This document shows positions 37,146-50,500 of a stretch of 64,000 nt of DNA, one piece after another; position 1 is the first letter of the stretch; every line of letters begins with the position of its first letter. The notes beneath the pieces are model-generated. The model was not told the origin of the DNA and did no database searches. It was given only the letters and a program-made list of their open reading frames with translations. The position numbers were made by a program, and so were the translations under genes. The DNA is taken from NCBI GenBank assembly GCA_964036665.1, contig OZ038527.1:13113835-13177834 (forward strand). The letters run 5' to 3'. The DNA comes from Gordius sp. MW1. Lineage: Eukaryota; Nematomorpha; Gordioida; Gordea; Gordiidae.

Positions 37146-39602
37146 GTTTAGATTGTTTCAATATCGCTTTTTAAGCGTGTCTCTAGTTTTTGTGAAACAA
37201 GCTCTATGCGATCGTGATTTAAAGTTAATAATTTTTGATGAATGATCAAAAAAAATTTTTTTCACGGAATTCACCTCTGATATCGAAAATTTTCATGAGT
37301 GGTATATGGTTGAACAAAAAAGTTGAAAAAATTTTGAGGTCAAAATAAAATTTTTTTTTCATATTCTCTTGAAAGCTGGCTGAAAAAATCTTAAAAAGTT
37401 CGTAAATATTCTTAGAATTATATCCTTGTTAGAATCTCGATAAGAATTTTTGCACGGGGGGAAGTTTTAGATTGAGAGAAATTAAAATTTTCGTGTTGCG
37501 TTTAGATTGCTTCAATATCGCTTTTTAAGCGTGTCTCTAGTTTTTGTGAAACAAGCTCTATGCGATCGTGATTTAAAGTTAATAATTCTTGATGAATGAT
37601 CAAAAAAAAATTTTTCACGGAATTCACCTCTGATATCGAAAATTTTCATGAGTGGTATATGGTTGAACAAAAAAGTTGAAAAAATTTTGAGGTCGAAAAA
37701 AATATTTTTTTTCATATTCTTTTGAAAGGGGGCTGAAAAAATCTTTGAAAGTTAGTAAATATTCTTAGCATTATGTCCTTGTTAGGTCTCGATAAGAATT
37801 TTTTCACGGGGGGAAGTTTTAGATTGAGAGAAATTAAAATTTTCGTGTTGCGTTTAGATTGTTTCAATATCGCATTTTAAGCGTGTCTCCAGTTTTTGTG
37901 AAACAAGCTCTATGCGATCGTTATTTAAAGTTAATAATTTTTGATGAATCTTCAAAAAAAAATTTTTTCAAGGAATTCACCTCTGATATCGAAAATTTTC
38001 ATGAGGGGTATATGGTCAAATAAAAAAGTTGAAAAAATTTTGAGGTCGAAAAAACTATTTTTTTACATATTCTTTTGCAAGGAGGCTGAAAAAATCTTTA
38101 AAAGTTCGTAAATATTCTTAGAATTATATCCTTTTTAGGATCTCTATAAGAATTTTTGCACGGGGGGAAGTTTTAGATTGAGAGAAATTAAAATTTTCGT
38201 GTTGCGTTTAGATTGTTTTGTTTCAATATCGCTTTTTAAGCGTGTCTCTAGTTTTTGTGAAACAAGCTCTATGCGATCGTGATTTAAAGTTAATAATTCT
38301 TGATGAATGATCAAAAAAAATTTTTTTCACGGAATTCACCTCTGATATCGAAAATTTTCATGAGTGGGATATGGTTGAACAAAAAAGTTGAAAAAATTTT
38401 GAGGTCGAAAAAAATATTATTTTTCATATTCTTTTGAAAGGGGGCTGAAAAAATCTTTGAAAGTTAGTAAATATTCTTAGCATTATGTCCTTGTTAGGTC
38501 TCGATAAGAATTTTTTCACGGGGGGAAGTTTTAGATTGAGAGAAATTAAAATTTTCGTGTTGCGTTTAGATTGTTTCAATATCGCTTTTTAAGCGTGTCT
38601 CCAGTTTTTGTGAAACAAGCTCTATGCGATCGTTATTTAAAGTTAATAATTTTTGATGAATCTTCAAAAAAAATTTTTTTCAAGGAATTCACCTCTGATA
38701 TCGAAAATTTTCATGAGGGGTATATGGTCAAATAAAAAAGTTGAAAAAATTTTGAGGTCGAAAAAAATATTTTTTTTCATATTCTTTTGCAAGGAGGCTG
38801 AAAAAATCTTTAAAAGTTCGTAAATATTCTTAGAATTATATCCTTGTTAGGATCTCTATAAGAATTTTTGCACGGGTGGAAGTTTTAGATTGAGAGAAAT
38901 TAAAATTTTCGTGTTGCGTTTAGATTGTTTTGTTTCAATATCGCTTTTTAAGCGTGTCTCTAGTTTTTGTGAAACAAGCTCTATGCGATCGTGATTTAAA
39001 GTTAATAATTCTTGATGAATGATCAAAAAAAATTTTTTTCACGGAATTCACCTCTGATATCGAAAATTTTCATGAGTGGGATATGGTTGAACAAAAAAGT
39101 TGAAAAAATTTTGAGGTCGAAAAAAATATTTTTTTTCATATTCTTTTGAAAGGGGGCTGAAAAAATCTTTGAAAATTAGTAAATATTCTTAGCATTATGT
39201 CCTTGTTAGGATCTCGATAAGAATTTTTTCACGGGGGGAAGTTTTAGATTGAGAGAAATTAAAATTTTCGTGTTGCGTTTAGATTGTTTCCATATCGCTT
39301 TTTAAGCGTGTCTCCAGTTTTGGTGAAACAAGCTCTATGCGATCGTTATTTAAAGTTAATAATTTTTGATGAATCTTCAAAAAAAAATTTTTTCAAGGAA
39401 TTCACCTCTGATATCGAAAAAAAAAGTTGAAAAAATTTTGAGGTCGAAAAAATATTTTTTTTCATATTCTTTTGAAAGGGGGCTGAAAAAATCTTTAAAA
39501 GTTCGTAAATATTTTTAGAATTATATTCTTGTTAGGATCTCGATAAGAATTTTTGCACGGGGGGAAGTTTTAGATTGAGAGAAATTAAAATTTTCGTGTT
39601 GC
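37146..39602 (+). repeat. Block Y, copy 1
   Basis: Starts are 37146 h, 37500 i (352), 37852 A (cgcattttaagcg, gcaaggagg, cctttttagg), 38206 B (358, gattgttttgtttc, gagtgggatatgg), 38564 A (cacgggtggaag), 38918 B (359), 39277 (326 bp, about 30 bp missing between tatcgaaa and aaaagttg, plus tttggtg). The block recurs at 42390-44842 (offset 5244, later 5240 because ctcc is lost near 44555) and at 48637-51089. Confidence 0.87.
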
Positions 39603-41341
39603 GTTTAGATTGTTTCAATATCGCTTTTTAAGCGTGTCTCTAGTTTTTGTGAAACAAGCTCTATGCGATCGTGATTTAAAGTTAATAATTTTTGATGAAT
39701 GATCAAAAAATAATTTTTTCACGGAATTCACCTCTGATATCGAAAATTTTTAGTTGAACAAAAAAGTTGAAAAAATTTTGAGATCCCAAAAAAAATTTCT
39801 TTCATATTCTCTTGAAAGGGGGCTGAAAAAATCTTTAAAAGTTCGTAAATATTCTTAGAATTATATCCTTGTTAGGATCTCGATAAAAATTTTGGCACGG
39901 GGGGAAGTTTTAGATTGAGAGAAATTAAAATTTTCGAGTTGCGTTTAGATTGTTTCAATATCGCTTTTTAAGCGTGTCTCTAGTTTTTGTGAAACAAGCT
40001 CTATGCGATCGTGATTTAAAGTTAATAGTTTTTGATGAGTCTTCAAAAAAAAATTTTTTCAAGGAATTCACCTCTGATATCGAAAATTTTCATGGGGGGT
40101 ATATGGTCAAATAAAACAGTTGAAAAAATTTTTAGGTCGAAAAAAATATTTTTTTTCATATTCTTTTGAAAGGGGGCTGAAAAAAATCTTTAAAATTTAG
40201 TAAATATTCTTAGCATTATGTCCTTGTTAGGATCTCGATAAGAATTTTTTCACGTGGGGAAGTTTTAGATTGAGAGAAATTAAAATTTTCGTGTTGCGTT
40301 TAGATTGTTTCAATATCGCTTTTTAAGCGTGTCTCTAGTTTTTGTGAAACAAGCTCTATGCGATCGTGATTTAAAGTCAATAGTTTTTGATGAGTCTTCA
40401 AAAAAAATTTTTTTCAAGTAATTCACCTCTGATATCGAAAATTTTCATGGGGGGTATATGGTCAAATAAAAAAGTTGAAAAAATTTTGAGGTCGAAAAAA
40501 ATATTTTTTTTTCATATTCTTTTAAAAGGGGGCTGAAAAAATCTTTAAAAGTTCGTAAATATTCTTAGAATTATGTCCTTGTTAGGATCTCGATAAGAAT
40601 TTTTTCACGGGGGGAAGTTTTAGATTGAGAGAAATTAAAATTTTCGTGTTGCGTTTAGATTGTTTCAATATCGCTTTTTAAGCGTGTCTCTAGTTTTTGT
40701 GAAACAAGCTCTATGCGATCGTGATTTAAAGTTAATAATTTTTGATGAATGATCAAAAAAAATTTTTTTCACGGAATTCCCCTCTGATATCGAAAATTTT
40801 CAGTTGAACAAAAAAGTTGAAAAAATTTTGAGGTCCCAAAAAAATTTCTTTCATATTCTTTCGAAAGGGGGCTGAAAAAATCTTTAAAAGTTCGTAAATA
40901 TTCTTAGAATTATATCCTTGTTAGGATCTCTATAAGAATTTTTTCACGTGGGGAAGTTTTAGATTGAGAGAAATTAAAATTTTCGTGTTGCGTTTAGATT
41001 GTTTCAATATCGCTTTTTAAGCGTGTCTCTAGTTTTTGTGAAACAAGCTCTATGCGATCGTGATTTAAAGTTAATAATTTTTGATGAGTCTTCAAAAAAA
41101 ATTTTTTTCAAGGAATTCACCTCTGATATCGAAAATTTTCATGGGGGGTATATGGTCAAATAAAAAAGTTGAAAAAATTTTGAGGTCAAGGAAAAATTTT
41201 TTTTTCATATTCTTTCGAAAGGGGGCTGAAAAAATCTTTAAAAGTTCGTAAATATTCTTAGAATTATATCCTTGTTAGGATCTCGATAAGAATTTTTTCA
41301 CGGGGGTTTTAGATTGAGAGAAATTAAAATTTTCGTGTTGC
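39603..41341 (+). repeat. Block X, partial copy 3
   Basis: Starts are 39603 (g variant, gataaaaatttt), 39943 (e variant, aaacagttg), 40298 (f variant, cttttaaaag), 40653 (b, 339 bp) and 40992 (c/d, 350 bp). This matches 35065-36805 and 18691-20431 in order and tags. It continues into type e and f monomers as copy 1 does, not into the junction monomer of copy 2, so it derives from the copy 1 arrangement. Confidence 0.82.
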
Positions 41342-44300
41342 GTTTAGATTGTTTCAATATCGCTTTTTAAGCGTGTCTCTAGTTTTTGTGAAACAAGCTC
41401 TATGCGATCGTGATTTAAAGTTAATAGTTTTTGATGAGTCTTCAAAAAAAAATTTTTTCAAGGAATTCACCTCTGATATCGAAAATTTTCATGGGGGGTA
41501 TATGGTCAAATAAAAAAGTTGAAAAAATTTTTAGGTCGAAAAAAATATTTTTTTTCATATTCTTTTGAAAGGGGGCTGAAAAAAATCTTTAAAATTTAGT
41601 AAATATTCTTAGCATTATGTCCTTGTTAGGATCTCGATAAGAATTTTTTCACGTGGGGAATTTTTAGATTGAGAGAAATTAAAATTTTCGTGTTGCGTTT
41701 AGATTGTTTCAATATCGCTTTTTAAGCGTGTCTCTAGTTTTTGTGAAACAAGCTCTATGCGATCGTGATTTAAAGTCAATAGTTTTTATGAGTCTTCAAA
41801 AAAAATTTTTTTCAAGTAATTCACCTCTGATATCGAAAATTTTCATGGGGGGTATATGGTCAAATAAAAAAGTTGAAAAAATTTTGAGGTCGAAAAAAAT
41901 ATTTTTTTTCATATTCTTTTGGAAGGGGGCTAAAAAAATCTTAAAAAGTTCGTAAATATTCTTAGAATAATATCCTTGTTAGGATCTCGATAAGAATTAT
42001 GGCACGGGGGGAAGTTTTAGATTGAGAGAAATTAAAATTTTCGTGTTGCGTTTAGATTGTTTCAATATCGCTTTTTAAGCGTGTCTCTAGTTTTTGTGAA
42101 ACAAGCTCTATGCGATCGTGATTTAAAGTTAATAATCTTTGATGAATGATCAAAAAAAATTTTTTTCACGGAATTCACCTCTGATATCGAAAATTTTTAG
42201 TTGAACAAAAAAGTTGAAAAAATTTTGAGATCCCAAAAAAAATTTCTTTCATATTCTCTTGAAAGGGGGCTGAAAAAATCTTTAAAAGTTCGTAAATATT
42301 CTTAGAATTATATCCTTGTTAGGATCTCGATAAGAATTTTGGCACGGGGGGAAGTTTTAGATTGAGAGAAATTAAAATTTTCGAGTTGCGTTTAGATTGT
42401 TTCAATATCGCTTTTTAAGCGTGCCTCTAGTTTTTGTGAAACAAGCTCTATGCGATCGTGATTTAAAGTTAATAATTTTTGATGAATGATCAAAAAAAAT
42501 TTTTTTCACGGAATTCACCTCTGATATCGAAAATTTTCATGAGTGGTATATGGTTGAACAAAAAAGTTGAAAAAATTTTGAGGTCAAAATAAAATTTTTT
42601 TTTCATATTCTCTTGAAAGCTGGCTGAAAAAATCTTAAAAAGTTCGTAAATATTCTTAGAATTATATCCTTGTTAGAATCTCGATAAGAATTTTTGCACG
42701 GGGGGAAGTTTTAGATTGAGAGAAATTAAAATTTTCGTGTTGCGTTTAGATTGCTTCAATATCGCTTTTTAAGCGTGTCTCTAGTTTTTGTGAAACAAGC
42801 TCTATGCGATCGTGATTTAAAGTTAATAATTCTTGATGAATGATCAAAAAAAAATTTTTCACGGAATTCACCTCTGATATCGAAAATTTTCATGAGTGGT
42901 ATATGGTTGAACAAAAAAGTTGAAAAAATTTTGAGGTCGAAAAAAATTTTTTTTTTCATATTCTTTTGAAAGGGGGCTGAAAAAATCTTTGAAAGTTAGT
43001 AAATATTCTTAGCATTATGTCCTTGTTAGGTCTCGATAAGAATTTTTTCACGGGGGGAAGTTTTAGATTGAGAGAAATTAAAATTTTCGTGTTGCGTTTA
43101 GATTGTTTCAATATCGCATTTTAAGCGTGTCTCCAGTTTTTGTGAAACAAGCTCTATGCGATCGTTATTTAAAGTTAATAATTTTTGATGAATCTTCAAA
43201 AAAAAATTTTTTCAAGGAATTCACCTCTGATATCGAAAATTTTCATGAGGGGTATATGGTCAAATAAAAAAGTTGAAAAAATTTTGAGGTCGAAAAAACT
43301 ATTTTTTTTCATATTCTTTTGCAAGGAGGCTGAAAAAATCTTTAAAAGTTCGTAAATATTCTTAGAATTATATCCTTTTTAGGATCTCTATAAGAATTTT
43401 TGCACGGGGGGAAGTTTTAGATTGAGAGAAATTAAAATTTTCGTGTTGCGTTTAGATTGTTTTGTTTCAATATCGCTTTTTAAGCGTGTCTCTAGTTTTT
43501 GTGAAACAAGCTCTATGCGATCGTGATTTAAAGTTAATAATTCTTGATGAATGATCAAAAAAAATTTTTTTCACGGAATTCACCTCTGATATCGAAAATT
43601 TTCATGAGTGGGATATGGTTGAACAAAAAAGTTGAAAAAATTTTGAGGTCGAAAAAAATATTATTTTTCATATTCTTTTGAAAGGGGGCTGAAAAAATCT
43701 TTGAAAGTTAGTAAATATTCTTAGCATTATGTCCTTGTTAGGTCTCGATAAGAATTTTTTCACGGGGGGAAGTTTTAGATTGAGAGAAATTAAAATTTTC
43801 GTGTTGCGTTTAGATTGTTTCAATATCGCTTTTTAAGCGTGTCTCCAGTTTTTGTGAAACAAGCTCTATGCGATCGTTATTTAAAGTTAATAATTTTTGA
43901 TGAATCTTCAAAAAAAAATTTTTTCAAGGAATTCACCTCTGATATCGAAAATTTTCATGAGGGGTATATGGTCAAATAAAAAAGTTGAAAAAATTTTGAG
44001 GTCGAAAAAAATATTTTTTTTCATATTCTTTTGCAAGGAGGCTGAAAAAATCTTTAAAAGTTCGTAAATATTCTTAGAATTATATCCTTGTTAGGATCTC
44101 TATAAGAATTTTTGCACGGGTGGAAGTTTTAGATTGAGAGAAATTAAAATTTTCGTGTTGCGTTTAGATTGTTTTGTTTCAATATCGCTTTTTAAGCGTG
44201 TCTCTAGTTTTTGTGAAACAAGCTCTATGCGATCGTGATTTAAAGTTAATAATTCTTGATGAATGATCAAAAAAAATTTTTTTCACGGAATTCACCTCTG

Positions 44301-47300
44301 ATATCGAAAATTTTCATGAGTGGGATATGGTTGAACAAAAAAGTTGAAAAAATTTTGAGGTCGAAAAAAATATTTTTTTTCATATTCTTTTGAAAGGGGG
44401 CTGAAAAAATCTTTGAAAATTAGTAAATATTCTTAGCATTATGTCCTTGTTAGGATCTCGATAAGAATTTTTTCACGGGGGGAAGTTTTAGATTGAGAGA
44501 AATTAAAATTTTCGTGTTGCGTTTAGATTGTTTCAATATCGCTTTTTAAGCGTGTAGTTTTGGTGAAACAAGCTCTATGCGATCGTTATTTAAAGTTAAT
44601 AATTTTTGATGAATCTTCAAAAAAAAATTTTTTCAAGGAATTCACCTCTGATATCGAAAAAAAAAGTTGAAAAAATTTTGAGGTCGAAAAAATATTTTTT
44701 TTCATATTCTTTTGAAAGGGGGCTGAAAAAATCTTTAAAAGTTCGTAAATATTTTTAGAATTATATCCTTGTTAGGATCTCGATAAGAATTTTTTCACGG
44801 GGGGAAGTTTTAGATTGAGAGAAATTAAAATTTTCGTGTTGCGTTTAGATTGTTTCAATATCGCTTTTTAAGCGTGTCTCTTGTTTTTGTGAAACAAGTA
44901 TGCGATCGTGATTTAAAGTTAATAGTTTTTGATGAGTCTTCAAAAAAATTTTTTTTCAAGGAATTCACCTCTCATATTGAAAATTTTGATGGGGGGTATA
45001 TGGTCAAATAAAAAAGTTGAAAAAATTTTGAGGTCGAAAAAAATATTTTTTTTCATATTCTTTTGGAAGGCAGCTGAAAAAATCTTTAAAAGTTCGTAAA
45101 TATTCTTAGAATAATATCCTTGTTAGGATCTCGATAAGAATTATTGCACGGGGGGAAGTTTTAGATTGAGAGAAATTAAAATTTTCGTGTTGCGTTTAGA
45201 TTGTTTCAATATCGCTTTTTAAGCGTGTCTCTAGTTTTTGTGAAACAAGCTCTATGCGATCGTGATTTAAAGTTAATAATTTTTGATGAATCTTCAAAAA
45301 AAAACTTTTCAAGGAATTCACCTCTGATATCGAAAATTTTCATGGGGGGTATATGGTCAAATAAAAAAGTTGAAAAAATTTTGAGGTTGAAAAAAATATT
45401 TTTTTTCATATTCTTTTGGAAGGAGGCTGAAAAAATCTTTAAAAGTTCGTAAATATTCTTAGAATTATATCCTTGTTAGGATCTCTATAAGAATTTTTGC
45501 ACGGGGGGAAGTTTTAGATTGAGAGAAATTAAAATTTTCGTGTTGCGTTTAGATTGTTTCAATATCGCTTTTTAAGCGTATCTCTAGTTTTTGTGAAACA
45601 AGCTCTATGCGATCGTGATTTAAAGTTAATAATTTTTGATGAATGATCAAAAAAAATTTTTCACGGAATTCACCTCTGATATCGAAAATTTTCATTAGTG
45701 GTATATGGTTGAACAAAAAAGTTAAAAAAATTTAAAGTTAAAAAAAAAATATTTTTTTTCATATTCTTTTGAAAGGGGGCTGAAAAAATTTTTAAAAGTT
45801 AGTAAATATTCTTAGCATTATGTCCTTGTTAGGATCTCGATAAGAATTTTTTCACGGGAAGAAGTTTTAGATTGAGAGAAATTAAAATTTTCGTGTTGCG
45901 TTTAGATTGTTTCAATATCGCTTTTTAAGCGTGTCTCTAGTTTTTGTGAAACAAGCTCTATGCGATCGTGATTTAAAGTTAATAATTTTTGATGAATGAT
46001 CGAAAAAAATTTTTTTCACGGAATTCACCTCTGATATAGAAAAAAATCATGAATGTTATATGGTTGAACAAAAAAGTTGAAAAAATTTTGAGGTCAAAAA
46101 AAATTTATTCTTTCGAAAGGGGGCTTAAAAATTTTTCAAAAGTTCGTAAATATTCTTAGAATTATATCCTTGTTAGGATCTCGATAAGAATTTTTTCACG
46201 GGAGGAAGTTTTATATTGAGAGAAATTAAAATTTTCGTGTTGCGTTTAGATTGTTTCAATATCGCTTTTTAAGCGTGTCTCTAGTTTTTGTGAAACAAGC
46301 TCTTTGCGATCGTGATTTAAAGTTAATAATTTTTGATGAGTCTTCAAAAAAAGTTGAAAAAATTTTGAGGTCGAAAAAAATATTTTTTTTCATATTCTTT
46401 TGAAAGGGGGCTGAAAAAATCTTTAAAAGTTAGTAAATATTCTTAGCATTATGTCCTTGTTAGGATCTCGATAAGAATTTTTTCACGGGGGGAAGTTTTA
46501 GATTGAGAGAAATTAAAATTTTCGTGTTGCGTTTAGATTGTTTCAATATCGCTTTTTAAGCGTGTCTCTAGTTTTTGTGAAACAAGCTCTATGCGATCGT
46601 GATTTAAAGTTAATAATTTTTGATGAATGATCAAAAAAAATTTTTCACGGAATTCACCTCTGATATCGAAAATTTTCATTAGTGGTATATGGTTGAACAA
46701 AAAAGTTAAAAAAATTTAAAGTTAAAAAAAAAATATTTTTTTTCATATTCTTTTGAAAGGGGGCTGAAAAAATTTTTAAAAGTTAGTAAATATTCTTAGC
46801 ATTATGTCCTTGTTAGGATCTCGATAAGAATTTTTTCACGGGAAGAAGTTTTAGATTGAGAGAAATTAAAATTTTCGTGTTGCGTTTAGATTGTTTCAAT
46901 ATCGCTTTTTAAGCGTGTCTCTAGTTTTTGTGAAACAAGCTCTATGCGATCGTGATTTAAAGTCAATAGTTTTTGATGAGTCTTCAAAAAAAATTTTTTT
47001 CAAGTAATTCATCTCTGATATCGAAAATTTTCACGACGGGTATATGGTCAAACAAAAAAGTTGAAAAAATTTTGAGGTCAAAAAAAATATTTTTTTTTCA
47101 TATTCTTTCAAAAGGAGGCTGAAAAAATCTTTAAAAGTTAGTAAATATTCTTAGAATTATGTCCATGTTAGGATCTCGTTAAGAATTTTTGCACGGGGGT
47201 AAGTTTTAGATTGAGAGAAATTAAAATATTCGTATTGCGTTTAGATTGTTTCAATATCACTTTTTAAGCGTGTCTCTAGTTTTTGTGAAACAAGCTCTAT

Positions 47301-47588
47301 GCGATCGTGATTTAAAGTTAATAATTTTTGATGAGTCTTCAAAAAAAAATTTTTTCAAGGAATTCACCTCTGATATCGAAAATTTTCATGGGGGGTATAT
47401 GGTCAAATAAAAAAGTTGAAAAAATTTTGAGGTCAAGGAAAAATTTTTTTTTCATATTCTTTCGAAAGGGGGCTGAAAAAATCTTTAAAAGTTCGTAAAT
47501 ATTCTTAGAATTATATCCTTGTTAGGATCTCGATAAGAATTTTTTCACGGGGGTTTTAGATTGAGAGAAATTAAAATTTTCGTGTTGC
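41342..47588 (+). repeat. 18-monomer HOR, copy 1 (6247 bp)
   Basis: Starts are 41342, 41697, 42050, 42390, 42744, 43096, 43450, 43808, 44162, 44521, 44843, 45194, 45547, 45900, 46244, 46531, 46884 and 47239. It includes block Y (42390-44842) and then monomers found only here and in copy 2: 44843 (aagtatgcg, cctctcatattg), 45547 (cattagtgg, tttaaagttaaaa), 45900 (344 bp, gatatagaaaaaaatc) and 46244 (287 bp). The 46531 monomer is a near copy of 45547, 984 bp downstream. The final two, 46884 and 47239, carry private changes (cacgacgggtat, gtccatgtt, cgtattgcg, tatcacttt). Confidence 0.9.
46244..46530 (+). repeat. Short monomer, 287 bp
   Basis: The A-run after gagtcttc joins directly to agttgaaaaaattttgagg, with loss of about 67 bp that held the T-run, EcoRI, EcoRV and the tatatgg motif. 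Both sides of the missing segment are runs of A, which fits slippage or microhomology. The same form is at 52491-52777. Confidence 0.9.
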
Positions 47589-50500
47589 GTTTAGATTGTT
47601 TCAATATCGCTTTTTAAGCGTGTCTCTAGTTTTTGTGAAACAAGCTCTATGCGATCGTGATTTAAAGTTAATAGTTTTTGATGAGTCTTCAAAAAAAAAT
47701 TTTTTCAAGGAATTCACCTCTGATATCGAAAATTTTCATGGGGGGTATATGGTCAAATAAAAAAGTTGAAAAAATTTTTAGGTCGAAAAAAATATTTTTT
47801 TTCATATTCTTTTGAAAGGGGGCTGAAAAAAATCTTTAAAATTTAGTAAATATTCTTAGCATTATGTCCTTGTTAGGATCTCGATAAGAATTTTTTCACG
47901 TGGGGAATTTTTAGATTGAGAGAAATTAAAATTTTCGTGTTGCGTTTAGATTGTTTCAATATCGCTTTTTAAGCGTGTCTCTAGTTTTTGTGAAACAAGC
48001 TCTATGCGATCGTGATTTAAAGTCAATAGTTTTTATGAGTCTTCAAAAAAAATTTTTTTCAAGTAATTCACCTCTGATATCGAAAATTTTCATGGGGGGT
48101 ATATGGTCAAATAAAAAAGTTGAAAAAATTTTGAGGTCGAAAAAAATATTTTTTTTCATATTCTTTTGGAAGGGGGCTAAAAAAATCTTAAAAAGTTCGT
48201 AAATATTCTTAGAATAATATCCTTGTTAGGATCTCGATAAGAATTATGGCACGGGGGGAAGTTTTAGATTGAGAGAAATTAAAATTTTCGTGTTGCGTTT
48301 AGATTGTTTCAATATCGCTTTTTAAGCGTGTCTCTAGTTTTTGTGAAACAAGCTCTATGCGATCGTGATTTAAAGTTAATAATTTTTGATGAATGATCAA
48401 AAAAAATTTTTTTCACGGAATTCACCTCTGATATCGAAAATTTTTAGTTGAACAAAAAAGTTGAAAAAATTTTGAGATCCCAAAAAAAATTTCTTTCATA
48501 TTCTCTTGAAAGGGGGCTGAAAAAATCTTTAAAAGTTCGTAAATATTCTTAGAATTATATCCTTGTTAGGATCTCGATAAGAATTTTGGCACGGGGGGAA
48601 GTTTTAGATTGAGAGAAATTAAAATTTTCGAGTTGCGTTTAGATTGTTTCAATATCGCTTTTTAAGCGTGCCTCTAGTTTTTGTGAAACAAGCTCTATGC
48701 GATCGTGATTTAAAGTTAATAATTTTTGATGAATGATCAAAAAAAATTTTTTTCACGGAATTCACCTCTGATATCGAAAATTTTCATGAGTGGTATATGG
48801 TTGAACAAAAAAGTTGAAAAAATTTTGAGGTCAAAATAAAATTTTTTTTTCATATTCTCTTGAAAGCTGGCTGAAAAAATCTTAAAAAGTTCGTAAATAT
48901 TCTTAGAATTATATCCTTGTTAGAATCTCGATAAGAATTTTTGCACGGGGGGAAGTTTTAGATTGAGAGAAATTAAAATTTTCGTGTTGCGTTTAGATTG
49001 CTTCAATATCGCTTTTTAAGCGTGTCTCTAGTTTTTGTGAAACAAGCTCTATGCGATCGTGATTTAAAGTTAATAATTCTTGATGAATGATCAAAAAAAA
49101 ATTTTTCACGGAATTCACCTCTGATATCGAAAATTTTCATGAGTGGTATATGGTTGAACAAAAAAGTTGAAAAAATTTTGAGGTCGAAAAAAATTTTTTT
49201 TTTCATATTCTTTTGAAAGGGGGCTGAAAAAATCTTTGAAAGTTAGTAAATATTCTTAGCATTATGTCCTTGTTAGGTCTCGATAAGAATTTTTTCACGG
49301 GGGGAAGTTTTAGATTGAGAGAAATTAAAATTTTCGTGTTGCGTTTAGATTGTTTCAATATCGCATTTTAAGCGTGTCTCCAGTTTTTGTGAAACAAGCT
49401 CTATGCGATCGTTATTTAAAGTTAATAATTTTTGATGAATCTTCAAAAAAAAATTTTTTCAAGGAATTCACCTCTGATATCGAAAATTTTCATGAGGGGT
49501 ATATGGTCAAATAAAAAAGTTGAAAAAATTTTGAGGTCGAAAAAACTATTTTTTTTCATATTCTTTTGCAAGGAGGCTGAAAAAATCTTTAAAAGTTCGT
49601 AAATATTCTTAGAATTATATCCTTTTTAGGATCTCTATAAGAATTTTTGCACGGGGGGAAGTTTTAGATTGAGAGAAATTAAAATTTTCGTGTTGCGTTT
49701 AGATTGTTTTGTTTCAATATCGCTTTTTAAGCGTGTCTCTAGTTTTTGTGAAACAAGCTCTATGCGATCGTGATTTAAAGTTAATAATTCTTGATGAATG
49801 ATCAAAAAAAATTTTTTTCACGGAATTCACCTCTGATATCGAAAATTTTCATGAGTGGGATATGGTTGAACAAAAAAGTTGAAAAAATTTTGAGGTCGAA
49901 AAAAATATTATTTTTCATATTCTTTTGAAAGGGGGCTGAAAAAATCTTTGAAAGTTAGTAAATATTCTTAGCATTATGTCCTTGTTAGGTCTCGATAAGA
50001 ATTTTTTCACGGGGGGAAGTTTTAGATTGAGAGAAATTAAAATTTTCGTGTTGCGTTTAGATTGTTTCAATATCGCTTTTTAAGCGTGTCTCCAGTTTTT
50101 GTGAAACAAGCTCTATGCGATCGTTATTTAAAGTTAATAATTTTTGATGAATCTTCAAAAAAAAATTTTTTCAAGGAATTCACCTCTGATATCGAAAATT
50201 TTCATGAGGGGTATATGGTCAAATAAAAAAGTTGAAAAAATTTTGAGGTCGAAAAAAATATTTTTTTTCATATTCTTTTGCAAGGAGGCTGAAAAAATCT
50301 TTAAAAGTTCGTAAATATTCTTAGAATTATATCCTTGTTAGGATCTCTATAAGAATTTTTGCACGGGTGGAAGTTTTAGATTGAGAGAAATTAAAATTTT
50401 CGTGTTGCGTTTAGATTGTTTTGTTTCAATATCGCTTTTTAAGCGTGTCTCTAGTTTTTGTGAAACAAGCTCTATGCGATCGTGATTTAAAGTTAATAAT

